A stretch of DNA of 64,000 nucleotides from Myxocyprinus asiaticus. Lineage: Eukaryota > Chordata > Actinopteri > Cypriniformes > Catostomidae. The position numbers and the translations under genes are program-made. Below the pieces are notes generated by a model. The model was not told where the DNA came from. It saw only the letters and a program-made list of their open reading frames with translations, and made no database searches. The DNA lies in contig NC_059358.1 of assembly GCF_019703515.2 (NCBI RefSeq), positions 47,465,094 through 47,529,093 of the forward strand, in the 5' to 3' direction. The first letter of the stretch is position 1, and each line of letters begins with the position of its first letter. Below are positions 29,886-40,880 of this stretch, in pieces.

Positions 29886-31850
29886 GTTAGCTCGCACTGC
29901 ATTCGAACGGGAGAACCCCCTGCTGCAGTCCGAATGGGAGAGCCCTTGAGTGTTTGATGTGTGCCCGTCCAGCAATTTGAGAAGGGGGGGCTCCTGGACT
30001 GGCTGGGAGGGCCCCCGCAGCGTCTAAATGATGGGGCCAGCCTATTGCACAGACGAGGATGAAGCAAGCATCCCCCTGACCCCAATTGTGAATGCTGTGA
30101 TTAGTGAACGCTTGATGTACTTTCCTGATATGGAGTGGTTGGTGCGGATGTAGCTGAGATATGCGTCGGATGGCCATGGCCCAGTAATCGTATTTGGTGC
30201 TCGGGCAGGCCTTTGTGGGCTGCTGTTGTTGTGGCACAGATGTGAAAGGAATGGCTTGAGTATAGTTTATCTGAGATGCTGGAATTGAGCAGGACGGATT
30301 TGAAGTGTTTTTGGAACCAGAATCGGGAAACTGCTTGGTTTTTGTCATCTACGAAAAGTGGATAGAGAGGGGTTCTGGTTAGGGACCCTCTGTAATGGAG
30401 ATAGTGTGCTAATGATTGAAAGGGCTGGATGGGAGTTGGCAGATTGAAAATGAAAATTGAATGCCCTTTTGTGGTCAGATTTGTTTTGCTTTATTTGATA
30501 TCTGATTGTCTCATTGTCTATAATATGGAGGTCCAGAATGGTGGGTTGGATTCTTGGGTCAAATATAGCCGTGGTAGTGAGTTCTGAAAAGCGAAGGAAG
30601 CTGAAGAAGGTGAGGATGAACATTGCTTCTAGTGTTTTTGAGGTGTTTGGAGAAATCTAGCCCTGACGGAGAGTATTTAAGCATCGGATTAGCAGATCAA
30701 TGGTGGGGGGAAGCCTGGTATTGGTTCTGGTAGGTAGGGATTTGTGGATACCTTTAATGAGAAGTGAGATCTGGGGTGGCTTATTGAGGAGGGGTTTTTG
30801 CAAAAAATTAATTTATAGAAGAAATGGATGCCACTTAGGTAAACTTTGATCGTTCCTGGATGGAGGTTTTTGGATTGATTGTGGTGTGAGACGAAGGAGG
30901 ATGTGGGGAGGAGAGAAAAATAGGGAAATAGAAGAGCCTGTGTTTTTTGTGTGGAAAGTTACGCTGCATATGAGAATGAATGAATTGCATAATATGGGTT
31001 ATAGAGCCATGTTAGCTTAGACGCATGGCCTGAAAAACGTGCCGCTGCTGTGGCGTGTGAACGCGCATTGTGCTGTTTGCGATGTAGTGGGAGTTTGTCA
31101 CATGGCCCGAAAGACGCCACAGTTGGTGCGCTTGGACATCGAATTGCGCTGTTTGCTGTGTAGGGTGAACTAGATTGAAATGCTGGGGAGCACTGGAATG
31201 ATGCTTGAATTAAATAGTTAATCTTTTGTTTCCCTTGTGTTCAAATTAATCTGTGATAAAGCTCAAGTGGTATGAAGCCAGAGCAGCGCCCGTTCATGGA
31301 GACAGGCTTACGCAATGGACCATGCGATGGGAAGTTTAGATAGGAGAATATATGAACAGTCATAGGGAGCTGTTTCACATGTGTATGGCGCCGAAGCGGT
31401 CGGCGTGCGGAAGCAGCTTTGCTCAACGGACCGCTCCGGGTGGAAAGTTTAGATCAGAGAACAAATGAGCAGTCATAGAGAGATGTTTCACATGTATACA
31501 GTGCCAAAGCAGCCAGTTTGTGGAAGCAACTTCACGCTATAATCTGCTTCAGCGAATAGAGAATAAAAATAAAGACAGAATAAAATATAACACTTAACGT
31601 GGTAGCAGTCAATACTGCAAAAACAAATGAGCTGCAGAGCTGTTCTGACTAATGTGAATGCTTTGCAGCGTAGTTACATCCGATGATCCGAGTCACTTGC
31701 AAAGGTCTGTTCATGGGCAATGGGCGGGGCCGAATGCCTGAAGACTCGGTGCTACATAGAGGTAAGCAGCTGTTTATATACTCTTACTCTGGCAGTGTGA
31801 TTGGGTGGATTAAATGACTTGCTCCTTCCTAACCTTGTTAAATGAATCTC
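29886..31850 (-). mobile_element. tyrosine-recombinase element, copy A (inserted in DIRS)
   Basis: Read on the minus strand from about 31850, it shares with copy B (37721-41797) a start region (ATTCATTTAACAAGG ... CCAATCACACTGCCAGAG ... TATAAACAGCTGCTTACCTC), a leader containing TCGGCCCCGCCCATTGCCCA, Cys-rich CGVF units near 31170-31060, a recombinase, and a shared 3' tail with CAGCAGGGGGTTCTCCCGTT ending GCGAGCTAAC at 29886. It is 1.97 kb, shorter than B because a central block is missing. It interrupts the DIRS RT right after FPSQ. No reverse transcriptase belonging to it is seen. The class (Crypton-like, Ngaro-like or a non-autonomous DIRS relative) is undecided. Confidence 0.68.
30010..30640 (-). 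pseudogene. tyrosine recombinase relic of copy A
   Basis: The minus strand from 30623 reads MFILTFFSFLRFSELTTTAI, DPRIQPTILDLHIIDNETIR and QIKQNKSDHKRAF. The first catalytic Arg (FLRFSEL) is kept. After a frameshift come FPDSGSKNTSN, then in other frames YSSHSFHICATTTAHKGLPE, HQIRLLG, and DAYLSYIRTN with the nucleophile Tyr visible. The catalytic HxxR motif reads HSFH (codon CAC). At least three frameshifts inactivate it. Confidence 0.75.
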
Positions 31851-31859
31851 AATTTTACT

Positions 31860-32260
31860 GGCTGGGGAAAAGTGTGTTTTTCGCCCAGTTGACATTCAGA
31901 CCCAGATTTTTCAAATGGCAAAGCAGCAGGTCTCTCTGTTCGCTCAGAAGTGCCTCTGATTGGGCTAGTAATAACCAATCATCTAGGTAATTCAAAACAT
32001 GCACACCATTCATTTTCAGTGTGGCGAGCACCGCATTGATACATTTCGTATCCGAAAGGAAGGAATTTGAATTGATACGCAGTTCCATCGAATACGAATA
32101 TCAAAAACCATCTGTGACGTGGTGCAATTGGTACATTTGCATTCGCGCAGCAGGACAGCAGGCTTATTGATTTGCTTGCAATATGAGATAGAGCGCCACT
32201 CACCATAGGGAAGCGGTTGAGCATAATGTGTGCAGTGCATGATACGTGAAGAGGAAATGG
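31860..32260 (-). pseudogene. DIRS reverse transcriptase relic
   Basis: The minus strand reads RWFLIFVFDGTAYQFKFLPF, GYEMYQCGARHTEN (a compressed form of the GLALAPRTF part), then MNGVHVLNYLDDWLLLAQSE, ALLSEQRDLLLCHLKNLGLN, VNWAKNTLFPSQ. The YLDDW active-site box is intact, but surrounding parts are frameshifted and upstream RT motifs are missing or garbled (32240-32530). The frame is cut at 31860 by copy A of the recombinase element. Confidence 0.78.
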
Positions 32261-32529
32261 CCCTATTTCTGAGAATGTGTGTGCGTCCCTTGTTTGTACA
32301 ATGGCCGTTTTTTCTCCTTTATGAGAACAATCTCTGTTTGAGTAATACACACAAGCAACATTTTGAACAATGTCCAATTCCAGATGAACAGTACTAGGGA
32401 AAAGGGGCGGAACACTGTGTGCCTCGAATCGAGCCTTCTTCGGCTCTGGGCCATGAATAACGGTGAGCTCTGGGCTCCTCTTCACGGGGCTGGGCATGTC
32501 AGGAACGTTTCTGTTGTCCGGCCGGTGTT

Positions 32530-33290
32530 TTTCAGTCGGCACATTTTTCACGCTGAGACGGCGGGTGCTTACCCCTGGGCCACGGTTCGCGTGGCTTCAA
32601 TGATGGCTCGGTAGTAGCTTTCTGCTGCACTGGGACATCAAGAGATGGATTCTTTGCCAGGCGCTGACCGGAATTAGATCGGGAGTGTGCCGGGAAAGGG
32701 GAAGTGCTACTTCTCTTTGGCAGAAAGTGTTTCATTGCTTGAGACTGTTTTGCGCCGCAATGAAGCGTTCTGAAAAGCCTTCTACGCCATTGCCAAAGAG
32801 GGCGTCGGCCAACACTGGAGTGTCAAGGAGGGTGGCTTTCTCTGCATCACGCATCTCCGTGAGAGTTAGCCAAATATGCCAATCCAGAACCACCAGGTTG
32901 CTCATCGCTTTGCCGATGGCCTGAGCGGTAGCTTTTGTGGCTCGCAGCGCCAAATCTGTAGCGGTTCGGAGCTCTTTGAACAGCTCTGGATCTGCACCTT
33001 GCTCATTCATTTGTTTAAGGAGCTTACCTTGAAAAACCTGGCGCATCGACCTGCTGTGGAGTGCTCAACCAGCTTGGCCTGCTGCTGTACAAGCTCTTCC
33101 AGCCAGTGTGGGCATGAGAGTCTGGATCTTCCCTCAGAACGAGGTCGATCCTAGAGTGCAATGTCCGGAGATTCATGCCCTCGCAGTGAGGGCAGTCTGT
33201 CTCCATGAGAGCTGCTTATAAACACAGCTCTTGTGCTCATCAGGCGGCGGGATGTGTGGTTCACATAGGAAACACTTGCAGAACGACATC
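32530..33290 (-). pseudogene. DIRS gag-like protein relic
   Basis: It starts near 33290 with MSFCKCFLCEPHIPPPDEHK, has a frameshift, METDCPHCEGMNLRTLHSRI, DLVLREDPDSHAHTG, another frameshift, then MRQVFQGKLLKQMNEQGADP, LFKELRTATDLALRATKATA, QAIGKAMSNLVVLDWHIWLT, EMRDAEKATLLDTPV and a basic Ser/Pro-rich tail to 32532. The paired-Cys start and the ALRATKATAQAIG helix are typical of fish DIRS gag-like proteins. Frameshifts indicate a pseudogene. Confidence 0.75.
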
Positions 33291-33300
33291 TTTAAAAAGA

Positions 33301-34910
33301 CGCATGAAAGCAAAGTTGAAAAAGAAATTTGACATTTCAACTAATGTTTAATAAAGACAACTTGACTTTTCCAGTAATGACAACATTAGGGTTTACAGTG
33401 CACCAAATTTGCAATAATTACCCAACAAATACTCCAAAATATGATGCTCAGACTGTTACAACACAACATGTCTAACCCAACCTAAGACCATGATTAACTG
33501 GAAACTGGAAAAAGTGAAACAAAAGCCTTAAAACTAGTTTCAGGCAAACAGTGTAATCATTTGCCAAACACACTCCCCACATTCACAGTTGCTGGGTGTG
33601 TATTTGCCAAAGCATTACACAGTGAACATTCATACTGTTTCTCAGTGATGGTGTAAATAACAGGTAAATAAAAGTGTTTGAGGGAGTTTGTGAGGGCGAG
33701 TCTGGAAGACACAGAGGAGAGAGAGAGAAAGAGTTTCTAAATAAGAGCATTTACCCAGTACTACTAATACAAAATGCAGATGTGTACATTTTCTGATTAA
33801 AATGTTAATAAGAAAACTCAATTTAAGACTGACCTGCACATTTAGATTAACTAGAGCCCAGAGAGCTCCATCCAACACATTTACATGAGAAAGGGTGACA
33901 AGAGATAAGGTGTTTTTGGTGGGAGTAGCGGAGACCTTTAATTTACTGGTGTAATACTCACGGGAGAGGGACATTAAAGGTCAGTATAATGACAGGACAG
34001 ACTCTAATAGTCCTGCTACAAGAAAAGGAATCCAAAGATTGCTATGTGTCTGCATCAGGTCAGACTCTGTGGCTCTCTACAATGTCGATGTGCACTGAGT
34101 CACCTTAATAATTCACCCTCATGAATGTGCTTTTAAAGAAGCAGCCTCAGGATGTGTTGCATTAGACCAATGAGAACATATCAGTCAACGTTATCTCTAA
34201 AAGATCAGTTCTCATCACTTTATATTTGGCTTTGACTTTCAGGAAGCAATTTATGTGAAGGAACAATGGCCAGAGGGGTGTTTGAGAGTGAGTGTGTGCA
34301 CTTAACACAGCTGACATTCATTTAATAACAGCCTCTGACACAACTCCATTGAAACTGTACTGAGATGTCAACATGTTAGCAAAGGAACGGTTAGTCTGGT
34401 CGGACACTTGACGCTTGTCTAGACATGTGATTTCTCTCCGTGCAGGAAGAGCACCTAATAAACACAAACATCCACATTTCCACAGCAGACATTGAGGAGC
34501 AGTGTAACATGAACATGAGTTTCTGTTCTTTGCGGTTTCTGAGCATATACAACAAGCCTGCAACTCTCACGTAATGCAGAGATCTGACTGTAACATGATA
34601 TAGTGATAAGTGAATATAAACTTAGGATTTTTGGATATGGAATAAACTTTTGCAGTTTATTACTGTTCAGGAACACACTTACATAGTCAGTGATGTTTGT
34701 CGTCATGCGTCACAGGAGACGCATTTAAGCGAAAACGTTTAAACAGTGATGTGTCTCACCTGACCACATGTGATTGGATCACTCAAGACTTGGTCATGTC
34801 TCAAGTTAGTCACTTCATATGTGATTATTGATCGAATAGCCTTACGGTCATGAAAAGACAAAGTATAAATGCCTCCTAAAATGGATTCGAGACGGAAATA
34901 AATCTCCAGA
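33301..34910. other. non-coding stretch, no gene seen
   Basis: Unique-looking sequence between the DIRS relic and the small repeats near 34.95 kb. Several short minus-strand frames (33642-33974, 34318-34706) have no domain features. Confidence 0.45.
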
Positions 34911-34984
34911 GGTGGTTTAACCTCCTGAGACCCGAGTGCGACTCCTTTGTACCTTTTCCATTTCCCTTTTTGATTTGTATCTAG

Positions 34985-35003
34985 TACCCACTAATAAACA
35001 TGC

Positions 35004-35053
<50 letters not shown>

Positions 35054-35200
35054 CTATTTATTATGTTTCGAGGCGTGTTGGTTATTCATTTTTTTGAGAC
35101 GTTACAGACATTATAGCTGATTTTCTGTACAGCTGCTTTGGAACAATATGTCTTGGGAAATGCACAAATAAAAATGAATGATTTGACTTGATTGGACTTT
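34985..35200 (+). repeat. A tract, (TA)n and LINE-like 3' tail
   Basis: An A tract (about 35004-35020) and 16 TA units (35021-35052) precede a segment reading CTGTACAGCTGCTTTGGAAC, AATATGTCTTGGGAAATGCA, AATAAAAATGA with a short TTGACT tail ending near 35200. This is the style of a fish LINE/SINE 3' end. The body is missing. Confidence 0.5.
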
Positions 35201-35415
35201 TACGGTACTTTGTTTTGTTTTTTTCTACTTTGGCAACAAAATCTCAATGTTCTCTGTTTGCACTGTCAAACAAACAATTGATAGCCAGTGCTGAAGCATT
35301 TTACCAATCAGAAATTAGCCTAATTAATTCAGATTCAAAGTAATGGCAGCATCATCCAATCACTGCAAACCATGTTAAAATAACATTATACATTATAAAT
35401 TCTGAATCTATGTAC
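35201..35415. other. short non-coding spacer
   Basis: AT-rich sequence between the LINE-like tail and the MITE at 35416; nothing recognised. Confidence 0.4.
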
Positions 35416-36291
35416 AGGGGCCGGTTGCACCAGCTATACACGAAAGTTACAACTTAGCCTAGTTTTGGCATCAATGGCACTAAGTCACAATTTATGCACT
35501 ACTAAATATGTGAGGGTTGCACCATTAAACTTAGGTAGAACATAATCCTACGTATAAACAAAATATTTACGGAAGCCTGCGACTAGGAGTAATGGATGGA
35601 ATAAAAAAGCAGACTGATATTTTATGACATCAATGAGACATGTATATGATGATGTTGCCATTTACACTTGTTTACATTTATGGGAGAAAACATTATGTAA
35701 AAAACGTATTTCAGCATGAAACTGATCTAACGGTGCACTTTCCTGTGTACGCCGTCAGGCGTCAAGTTTCAACATACAAAATATATAAGATATTAAAATG
35801 AATAAATGTCTATTTTTCCAGCCTCTTTTATTAGTATTTATTTATATATTACCCCTTATTCATTTTAGATACAGTTATTTAATATTGTTATTTATATATG
35901 CTAAATATACCATCAGTGAAATCTTGTCTTTTTACGTATCGTAGTTCATTGGGGATATAATTTATTACAGCTGACAGTTACGGGAGCAAACAAGGTTTGA
36001 ACATCAACTGTAACATGATCAAACTGAAAATTACGGCTTTTTAACACTTCTGTGTATAAATTTGAAGGCTGCTTATTGGATCAATACAAGTAAATGTCAT
36101 ATTATGTGACTACGCATTACTTTACGGAAAGTTTACAACCTACTAGTTAAGTCTTGCCTTAAGAACAGGTGGTGCAGCCAAATTAAGCACTGACTTAGTT
36201 ACAAACTAACTAGTAGTTACTAAGCCCTTGGTGTGAACTTTACGTCTCAACTGAAGTGAGACCATACGCACAGCTGGTGCAACCCTACCCT
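35416..36291. mobile_element. non-autonomous DNA transposon with GGTTGCACC ends
   Basis: The left end AGGGGCCGGTTGCACCAGCT pairs with the right end AGCTGGTGCAACCCTACCCT (17 of 20 in inverted alignment). The GGTTGCACC motif recurs inside near each end (35515; inverted near 36170), giving subterminal repeats. No transposase is visible and no unambiguous TSD was found, so the superfamily (PIF/Harbinger or hAT) is open. Confidence 0.65.
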
Positions 36292-36452
36292 GATGATTAC
36301 GATTGTCCCATGTCTGCCAAACATGTTGAGTGGTCCAAATATCATCTGCAGCCCAAAACTGAACTTTTGACTGGAAGTTTAGAGTGAATGCACTTAGCTG
36401 CATAGGAAAGATATAGGATGCTCCCTTGCACCCTATTTAGTTAATTATTTAA

Positions 36453-37022
36453 AGGGATAGTTCAACCAATAATGAAAATTCTCTCATCATTTACTCACCC
36501 CCTTACCATCACATATGTGTATGACCTTTTCTTCTGCTGAACACAAATGAAGATTTTTAGAAGAATATTTCAGCTCTGTAGGTCCATACCATGCAAGTGA
36601 ATGGGTGCCAAAATTTGAAGCTAAAAAATACACATAAATGCAGCATAAAGTAATCCATAAGATTTCAGTGGTTAAGTCCATATCATCTGAAGCAATATAA
36701 TAGATGTGGGTAAGAAACAGATCAATATTTAAGTCCTTCTTCTTTTGTGTTTGGTGATTTGCATTCTTCATGCATATCGCCTCCTGCTGGGCAGTGAGGA
36801 AAATTCATGGTAAAAACTGACTTAAATATTGATCTGTTTCTCACCTACACCTATCATATCACTTCAGAAGATATCGATTTAACCATTGGTGTCTTATAGA
36901 TTACTTTTATGCTGTGTAATCTTAATTTGTGTTCTGCAGAAGACAGTCAGTCATACACATCTGGGATGGCATGAGGGGGAATAAATGATGGGAGAATTTT
37001 CATTTTTGGGTGAACTATCCCT
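36453..37022. mobile_element. TTAA-flanked fold-back MITE, complete copy
   Basis: It starts AGGGATAGTTCAACCAA and ends TTTTGGGTGAACTATCCCT, with TTAA on both sides (36449-36452 and 37023-37026). The two halves are extended inverted repeats (for example TACTCACCCCCTTACCATCA against the mirrored GATGGCATGAGGGGGAATAA). The single strand could therefore fold into a long hairpin. TTAA flanks suggest piggyBac-type mobilisation, but TTAA could also be part of the TIR. Confidence 0.8.
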
Positions 37023-37077
37023 TTAACTGCCAGTGTGCTGTCTGTCTGCACTGGTCTCAGAACAGTTTGAAATGCGA

Positions 37078-37111
37078 GTGTGTGTGTGTGTGTGTGTGTG
37101 CGTGTGTGCGT
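37078..37111. repeat. (TG)n microsatellite
   Basis: About 15 TG units with CG interruptions. It explains the Thr-His repeats seen in minus-strand frames here. Confidence 0.95.
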
Positions 37112-37720
37112 GCGTGATATCAGACTCATCTGTGTCTACAGCATGTGTGTTTCTGTTGTAGTATGAGGGAAGTAATCTGAGGTCAATTATATTTTGTCTG
37201 TGTGTGTTGTCTAGTGTTTGTGGGGTGTTTGATGTGTGGACGGAAGTGTTTTGGACACAGAGGCGGGAGGAGGGTGTTAGGCGGCTGCAGTGTGACAACA
37301 CTGGCAATTTAAAGTACAGGTGTGCCCCGTGCACTCGAGAAGACAGCAACTTCAAAAACACTTCTTCCTCTCTGGATGAAAGAGGGCTTCATTCTAATTG
37401 TACACCAAAGAGGAGACAAAACAAATAAAGGAAATACAACTTTCTAGTGGCTTGTCCCAATAACCACAACAGAGCTTCACAGAAACTACTACTGTGAGCT
37501 GAAGACTTACTGCTTCACCTGGAACACACATTATTCACTCTAGTTTTATTATTGGCTAAACTAAATACAATTAATCGAAACATTTTTTTGGTAACTTGTG
37601 GTAATTGAACATTGAGTCACTAAAAGTTTCTTTTGTCTGAAACCCCCAAAAGTAATTTCATAGCACCATACAGTATATTACACTTTATCTGTGAAGCAAT
37701 TCAAATAATTACATATATGT
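37112..37720. other. non-coding stretch, no gene seen
   Basis: Slightly GC-richer sequence around 37200-37440 without domain-bearing frames or splice signals I would trust. Confidence 0.4.
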
Positions 37721-37791
37721 AGTTTCATTAACAATGTTCGGGAGGATTAAGTACATTTAGTCCGACCAATCACACAGCCAAAACTAGAGTA

Positions 37792-38336
37792 CACTACTGG
37801 TCAAAAGTTTTGAAACACTTGACTGAAATGTTTCTCATGATCTTAAAAATCTTTTGATCTGAAGGCGTATGCTTAAATGTTTGAAATTAGTTTTGTAGAC
37901 AAAAATATAATTGTGCCACCATATTAATTTATTTAATTATAAAACTAAAATGTAATAAAAAAAAAATAAATTTTTTTTGAAATTGATGACTTGGACCAAA
38001 TAATAAAGAAAAGCAGCCATTAAGTGCCCAACATAGATGGGAACTCCTTCAATACTGTTTAAAAAGCATCCCAGTGTGATACCTCAAGAAGTTGGTTGAG
38101 AAAATGTCAAGAGTACATGTCTGCATATTCTAGACAAAGGGTGACTACTTTGAAGATGCTAAAATACTGTATAACACAGTTTTGATTTATTTTGGATTTT
38201 GTTTAGTCACAACATAATTCCCATAGTTCCATTTATGTTATTCCACAGTTTTGATGACTTCACTATTATTCTAAAATGTGAAGAAAAAATTATAATAAAG
38301 AATGAGTAAGTGTTTCAAAACTTTTGACTGGTAGTG
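37792..38336. mobile_element. Tc1-derived MITE, copy 2
   Basis: Its TIRs start CACTACTGGTCAAAAGTTTT (left) and CACTACCAGTCAAAAGTTTT (right, inverted). TA flanks lie at 37790-37791 and 38337-38338. It is an inverted full-length relative of 5861-6398, including the same transposase C-terminal relic (plus strand near 38030-38165, KKLVEKMSRVHVCIF). It interrupts copy B between CAAAACTAGAG and TATAAACAGCTG. Confidence 0.88.
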
Positions 38337-40075
38337 TATATAAACAGCTGCTTACCTCTACGTGGCACTGAAAGTTTTCGCCATTCGGCCCCGCCCATTG
38401 CCCACGAAAAGATCCATGCAAGTGACTCGGATCATCGGATGCAACTTCGCTGCAAAGCATTCGCCTTCATCAGAACAGCTCTTCCGTCTAAATCATCCTG
38501 TTTTTCAACAGAAGTTGCCGCAGCAGCTCATTCGTTTTACAGCATTGATGGCTACCAATTTAAGTGTTATTTTTACTCTGTCTTTCTTCCTAATCTCTAT
38601 TCACCAAAGTAGATTATTGCATGAAGCTGCTTCCACTAACTGGCTGCTTTGGTGCTGTATACATATAAAACAGCTCTCTATGACTGCTCATATGTTATCT
38701 TATCTAAACTTGTGAGCTGCCTCCATGAACGGGCGCCGTTCCGGCTTCATGCCATTCGAGTTCCATTACAACTTTATTCAAAAGCGAGAGAAAAAGATTA
38801 ACTATTTAATTCAACCACCATTTCAACCCCCTCAGCATTTTAATCTGGTTCTTCCACACAGGTGATTCCTGTCAGCCTCATTACCTCGCTGTGAGCTCGT
38901 TTAGGGTGTGCTCTATCCAGTGATTTAGTTTCTTCCAACATGACTATCACGATTGTTTCTCCCTCAAAAGTGCCCTTTGGAGTGCAATTTATTCCATTCG
39001 GAACACAGGGGCAATCATGCAACAAGCGAATTCCCTTCCAAACGACTGCTTCTCTAATTACAACATCTTTTTGATCAACGCAGACATTTTAGTGTGAGCA
39101 CGCTGCCGCAGCAGCACCCTGCTCCAACCATGCTACAGCTCACTACAGCTATATACAGTTTCTGTCCGAACAGACACAAGCCGAATGCGGCTCTGTAAGA
39201 GGTGGACCACGCACCGCATCACAACTCATTCATAATCATTCCGCAAACATGTCTCACCTCCTCACAGCATCAGAGTTCGTGTAGCCTGATAACCATGAAG
39301 CAAGCGATTCGATCAACTTCTACTCATCTTTAGACTATAACATGACTTTCCTCCGCTCTGGATAAATGCTTCACGCAGATAAACCATTAATTATTTTTAT
39401 TCTTACAGACAAGTCTTCTCTACTTTTGCTCAAATCATTGGCTTACAAACAATTAACAAGTTCGACCATAGAACCTAATTGCTACATGACTTTAAAATCG
39501 TTTAACAATCTGTCAATCTTACACTCCACCCAAGTTTAAAAATAATGGGTTTAATCGACGCTGGATGATTCTGCTTTGCACTTTGCTTCATACTCACAAT
39601 ATTTAAGTTTTTCTGTAGAATTTATTACAGGTCATCAATATAAACAAGACTTTTTATTCATCTCACTGCTGCAAATGGTGCCCATATGGCATTTGTTAAA
39701 TCCAACTCCCAGATACAAATTCCAAATTATTTCATATGAGACGAGTCACCCTGTGCCAGTAATACAGAGTTATGAAATTACTCACCTCACATTGGAAAAC
39801 AATCTACAAAGGACCAAACTATAAGTTTAAGTTAAATAAACATCAGACTAATGTATTTATCTGGATATGTTGTTTCAGGTGCCTTTTAATTTCATGATAA
39901 ACCAACCTTAAATTACATTGTATGTATGCACATGCAAGCATATTTCCTGACGTTGCTTCACATATGTCCCCGACATTTAATCTAGCAACCAGTTATATTC
40001 AGGCATCCGCAGATGCTATGTTTACCACGTTACCATGTTTACCATTGGCTCAATAAATCCCTAAGCAGCACAAAC

Positions 40076-40330
40076 ATGCCGTCCAGGTGCTGCAACTGTG
40101 GCGTCTTTCGGGCCGTGTGACTAAACCTTCCACTACATTGCAAACAGCGCAAATGCGCCGTCCAAGCACAGCAACTCTGGCATCTTTTGGGCCATGCGAC
40201 AAACTTCCACTAAACTACAAACAGCGCAACGCGCTGTCCAAGCATACGCCGTCCAAGTGCCGCAACTGTGGTGTCTTCGGGCCATGCGACAAACTCCTAC
40301 TATTCTGCCAACAGCACAATGTGCCATTCA
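40076..40330 (+). pseudogene. Cys-rich CGVF repeat units of copy B
   Basis: Three tandem units of about 80-95 bp each encode a Cys-rich motif. The clearest reads SKCRNCGVFGPCDKLLLFCQ QHNV (C-x2-C-x5-C-x7-C), and the first begins MPSRCCNCGVFRAV. Stops or frameshifts separate the units. The spacing suggests a small zinc-binding module (inference). Copy A has the same NCGVFRAM motif near 31150 on the minus strand, so it belongs to the element. Confidence 0.55.
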
Positions 40331-40379
40331 CGGGCCACCTACGGCACATCTTTCAAGCCATGCGTCTAAGCATCCACAG

Positions 40380-40880
40380 CCCCTCCGCCTCCTTCTCATC
40401 CTCTCCAAGCTACCACAACAAATCTCCACTCAATAACAGATCTCTCAGCAATCCCATTTCCCTACATGCTGCAAACCCACCATCCATTTCCACCGTTCAC
40501 ACGAGCCATTTCCCTTGGTCTCCATTGACAACCATTCCAAATGCCTCTGTTGTTCCAACACAATCCATTCCTCATTCCTCACTGGAGCGGATTCCCGCAT
40601 CAGGCTGCCTCTGCCGGTGAACTCCGCCCCAAACCCATTCCCCTTCTCACTTTACCCCCCTCCTTTCTACCATCCTATTCTCCCCTACCCTGGAACTGTT
40701 CCTTGCGCAAGGCTGACTCAGCAAACATATCCATTCCAGACTCCTTTTTCAGCCAGCCTAGAATTTCCATCAAACCTACAACCTGTCATTTCTCGATTTT
40801 TCTCTCCTCTCCATATCCTCCTTTGCCTCACATCTCAACCAATCCAAAAACCTCCATCCGGGAACCATCAAGGGGTACCT
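40380..40880 (+). pseudogene. Pro/Ser-rich linker frame of copy B
   Basis: Open frames rich in Pro, Ser, Leu and Phe (for example SLHAANPPSISTVHTSHFPW and PKPIPLLTLPPSFLPSYSPL) lie between the Cys-rich units and the recombinase. They could be a disordered linker of the same protein or simply C-rich non-coding sequence. No motif supports a function. Copy A lacks most of this block. Confidence 0.3.

Larger units (their letters stand above)
28990..33300 (-). mobile_element. DIRS-type retrotransposon, interrupted and deleted
   Basis: DIRS elements use a reverse transcriptase plus a tyrosine recombinase instead of an integrase. On the minus strand the order is gag-like (33290-32530), RT (32240-31860), then, beyond an inserted element (29886-31850), a recombinase relic (29880-29220). 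The lower end carries a terminal-repeat-like sequence with TGAGGTTACATGTGTAACC and GTCTCGTTCCCTTCATCTCA (about 28990-29050). No matching terminal repeat is seen at the 33.3 kb end. Frameshifts and internal deletions affect all genes. Confidence 0.8.
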
